In this document: positions 4,626 through 6,401 of the stretch, piece after piece
Layout: each line of letters starts with the position of its first letter
How positions within the stretch are numbered: position 1 is the stretch's first letter
Assembly (NCBI GenBank): GCA_025936595.1
Contig: JAICTB010000130.1
Span: forward strand, 1-6,401
DNA length: 6,401 nucleotides
Source: Thermoleophilia bacterium
GTDB taxonomy: Bacteria; Actinomycetota; Thermoleophilia; Gaiellales; Gaiellaceae
Direction: 5' to 3'
Notes under the pieces: model-generated
What the model saw: only the letters and a program-made list of their open reading frames with translations
The model's database searches: none
Told to the model about the DNA's origin: nothing
Made by a program: the position numbers and the translations under genes

Positions 4626-5992
4626 CGCTTCAGCGCGGGATACAACGCGCGGTAGCGCGCGTACGCCTCCTCGTACACAGCCGTCCACGCCGGGTCGGGC
4701 TCGATCCGCTCGCGCACCCGGACGCAGCGCGCGACCGCCTCGTGCGCATCCGCGAAGACGCCCGCGCGGACACCGGCGAGGAGCGCCGCGCCGAAGGCGG
4801 AGCCCTCGTCCGACTCGGTGTGCTCGAGCGGGAGGTCGAGCACCGACGCGACGATCTTCACCCACAGCTCGCTGCGCGCGCCGCCGCCGGAGACGCGTCC
4901 CACCTCGGGGCGGGCGTCCAGCTCGCGCAGCAGCTCGAGCGAGTCACGCAACCCGAACGCCACACCTTCGAGCATCGCCCGCCACAGGGCGCCGCGATCG
5001 TGCCGCACCGAGAGCCCCGTGAACGCGCCGCGCGCGTCGGGGTCGGCGTGGGGGGTCCGCTCGCCCGCGAGGTACGGGGCGAAGAGCAGCCCCTCGGAGC
5101 CTGGGGGCCACGCTGCGGCTTCGGCGTCGAGGACGCCCAGCTCGGCGCCGAGCACCTGGCGGAGCCAAGCGGCCGAGCCGGCGGCGCTCAGCATGACGCC
5201 CATCGCATGCCAGGTGCCGGGAACGGCGTGGCAGAAGACATGTACGCGTGCCTGCGCATCCGGCGCGTAGCCGGGCAGCACCGCGAAGACGACCCCCGAC
5301 GTGCCGAGTACCACCGACACCGGCCCCGGGGCGTCGATTCCCGCCCCGAGCGCGGCGGCGGCCTGGTCGCCGGCGCCGCCGATCGCCGTCGACTCGTATG
5401 CCGGCGGCAGCCATTCCGCAGGCACGTCGAGCGCGTCGCATACCTCCGGCGAGAAGCGGCGGCGCGCCACGTCGAAGAGCAGCGTCCCCGAGGCGTCGGC
5501 GGCGTCTATCGCTCGCTCGCCGGTGAGCCGGAAGCGGACGTAGTCCTTCGGCAGCAGGAGGTGCCGGATCGCGGCGTAGGTCTCCGGCTCGTGCGCCCGC
5601 AGCCACAGGAGCTTCGGCGCGGTGAACCCGGTGAGCGCGCGATTTCCCGTCAGCTCGATCAGCCGCTCGAGCCCCACCCGGCGCTCGATCTCGGCGCACT
5701 CCTCAGCCGTGCGCTGGTCGTTCCAGAGGATCGCCGGGCGCAGGACGCGGTCGTCCTCGCCGAGCACGACGAGCCCGTGCATCTGACCCGCGAAGCCGAC
5801 CTCCCCCTCCGGCAGCCGGGCGAGGCACGCCTGCGCCGCACGCCACCAGTCCTCCGGGTCCTGCTCCGCCCAGCCCGGCCGCGGCGTCGACAGCGGGTAG
5901 TGCTCCTCCGCGGTCGCGAGCACCTCGCCCGTCTCGGAGAGCGCGATCGCCTTGACGCCGGACGTGCCGACGTCCAGACCGATGAGCGTCAT
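4622..5992 (-). CDS. xylB: Xylulokinase (FGGY family) with an apparent internal gap
   Basis: This 456-residue enzyme phosphorylates D-xylulose to xylulose 5-phosphate with ATP, feeding the pentose phosphate pathway. FGGY_N signatures are the phosphate loop IGLDVGTSGVKA with Asp7 (4-15), GWAEQDPEDWW (40-50), GQMHG (69-73), ILWNDQRT (88-95), GFTAPKLLWLR (122-132) and LLPKDY (146-151). The catalytic base is Asp209 in GGAGDQAAAALGAG. FGGY_C shows LGTSGVVFAV (229-238), the FCHAVPGTWHAMGVMLSAA segment (253-271), PYLAGERTPH (306-315) and the ATP-binding VSGGGARSELW (367-377). Compared with the 484-residue E. coli enzyme, about 21 residues are absent between YESTAI (199-204) and GGAGD. The ATG overlaps the stop of the isomerase gene by 4 nt (ATGA). 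The frame is open a further 38 codons upstream, but these are Arg-rich and inside that gene. Its stop shares CTAG with the convergent selenoprotein gene. Confidence 0.94.
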   Translation of the reverse strand: MTLIGLDVGTSGVKAIALSETGEVLATAEEHYPLSTPRPGWAEQDPEDWWRAAQACLARLPEGEVGFAGQMHGLVVLGEDDRVLRPAILWNDQRTAEECAEIERRVGLERLIELTGNRALTGFTAPKLLWLRAHEPETYAAIRHLLLPKDYVRFRLTGERAIDAADASGTLLFDVARRRFSPEVCDALDVPAEWLPPAYESTAIGGAGDQAAAALGAGIDAPGPVSVVLGTSGVVFAVLPGYAPDAQARVHVFCHAVPGTWHAMGVMLSAAGSAAWLRQVLGAELGVLDAEAAAWPPGSEGLLFAPYLAGERTPHADPDARGAFTGLSVRHDRGALWRAMLEGVAFGLRDSLELLRELDARPEVGRVSGGGARSELWVKIVASVLDLPLEHTESDEGSAFGAALLAGVRAGVFADAHEAVARCVRVRERIEPDPAWTAVYEEAYARYRALYPALKR

Positions 5993-6401
5993 TCTCCGAG
6001 CGCGGCGTACACGAGCTCGTAGGCGCGCACGGCGTCCTTCTCCTGCTGCGCCGCGCGCAGCGCCGCGTCGTCGATGCGCGCCGCGACGCCGTCCATGAAC
6101 CGCCACTGGAGCACCGATCGCTTCACGGCCGCGACCGCGTCCTCGGTATACGGGTAGAGGTCGAAGCCGAGCCGCTCGCCGTTTGAGCCGTAGCCGGCGC
6201 GCCGCAGCTCGACCGCGAGCTCGATCGTCTCCATGAACGCGGTCGCGCCGACCATGTTGTCGTCGTCAAAGGTGCCCCAGCCGGAGTTCGCGTGCTGGTG
6301 GCCGAGCAGGCCCTCCGCCGCGAGCAGCGCCGCGTACTCGGCGAGGTTCTCGCCGTTCATGATCAGGTGCTGCCAGTCCATGTTGACCTTCACGTTGTCG
6401 A
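5989..6401 (-). CDS. xylA: Xylose isomerase-like TIM-barrel sugar isomerase, C-terminal part only
   Basis: The gene runs off the right edge; 136 C-terminal residues are visible, beginning DNVKVNMDWQHLIMNGENL. Barrel-strand segments of xylose isomerase-like proteins appear in order: NVKVNMDWQHL, then GLLGHQHANSGWGTFDDDNM with its His/Asn cluster, then RLGFDLYPYTEDAV with a likely metal-ligand Asp. They are followed by a helical tail ending AYELVYAALGE. Xylose isomerase converts D-xylose to D-xylulose, the substrate of the next gene, to which this one is coupled by a 4-nt ATGA overlap. The sequence is clearly diverged from the classical Streptomyces and E. coli XylA types, so the name rests partly on operon context, and another aldose/ketose specificity is possible. 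The N-terminus, start and promoter are outside the window. Confidence 0.75.
   Translation of the reverse strand, partial: DNVKVNMDWQHLIMNGENLAEYAALLAAEGLLGHQHANSGWGTFDDDNMVGATAFMETIELAVELRRAGYGSNGERLGFDLYPYTEDAVAAVKRSVLQWRFMDGVAARIDDAALRAAQQEKDAVRAYELVYAALGE

Noticed and set aside
3903..4865. Minus-strand open frame of 320 codons across the selenoprotein gene and the xylB end
   Set aside because: Arg/Gly-rich product with no domain. The plus-strand reading through the TGA explains the region far better.
4490..6022. Plus-strand open frame of 510 codons opposite xylulokinase
   Set aside because: It lies antisense to a clear xylB gene and its product is Arg/Pro-rich without recognisable motifs. 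It is a typical GC-rich shadow frame.
5993..6106. 38-codon N-terminal extension of xylulokinase
   Set aside because: Arg-rich, inside the isomerase gene. FGGY kinases begin just before the IGLDVGTSG motif, and the ATGA overlap marks the real start.

Overview
This is a GC-rich, densely packed chromosomal window. Codon use, GTG/TTG starts, 4-nt start/stop overlaps and -10 hexamers placed 6-10 nt before start codons suggest an actinobacterium. A deep-branching, Thermoleophilia-like soil lineage is my guess from overall protein character, not something proven here. No RNA genes, CRISPR arrays, insertion sequences or phage genes are visible, and no gene-free stretch exceeds about 115 nt.

Left block (40-2401, minus strand, read right to left): a COG1533/Rv2578c-type radical SAM protein, a NarL-type response regulator, a sensorless histidine kinase with a badly eroded ATP site, and a 60-residue protein of unknown function. 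The genes are 10-13 nt apart or overlap by 4 nt, so they could be one transcript. The regulator also seems to have its own -10 element.

Middle block (2514-4625, plus strand): a CNNM/CorC-type membrane protein (DUF21, two CBS domains, CorC_HlyC domain), a 75-residue helical protein resembling part of an AhpD domain, and an AhpD-like peroxidase-family gene. In the AhpD-like gene the second Cys of the CxxC active site is an in-frame TGA (codon 68). Homologous sequence resumes without a frame change and runs to a normal stop. A hairpin with a G in its apical loop lies 10 nt after the TGA, as in bacterial SECIS elements. The best reading is a selenoprotein with a C-P-F-Sec active site. A conventional gene caller breaks it into two fragments.

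Right block (4622-6401, minus strand): xylulokinase and the C-terminal part of a xylose-isomerase-like protein, coupled by an ATGA overlap, forming a D-xylose catabolic operon whose promoter lies outside the window. The xylulokinase appears to lack about 21 residues just before its catalytic Asp. The selenoprotein and xylulokinase genes converge on a shared CTAG.

The most notable feature is the selenocysteine-type AhpD gene. Next are the xylulokinase gap, the degenerate kinase, and a possible sliding-clamp-binding motif at the end of the radical SAM protein.
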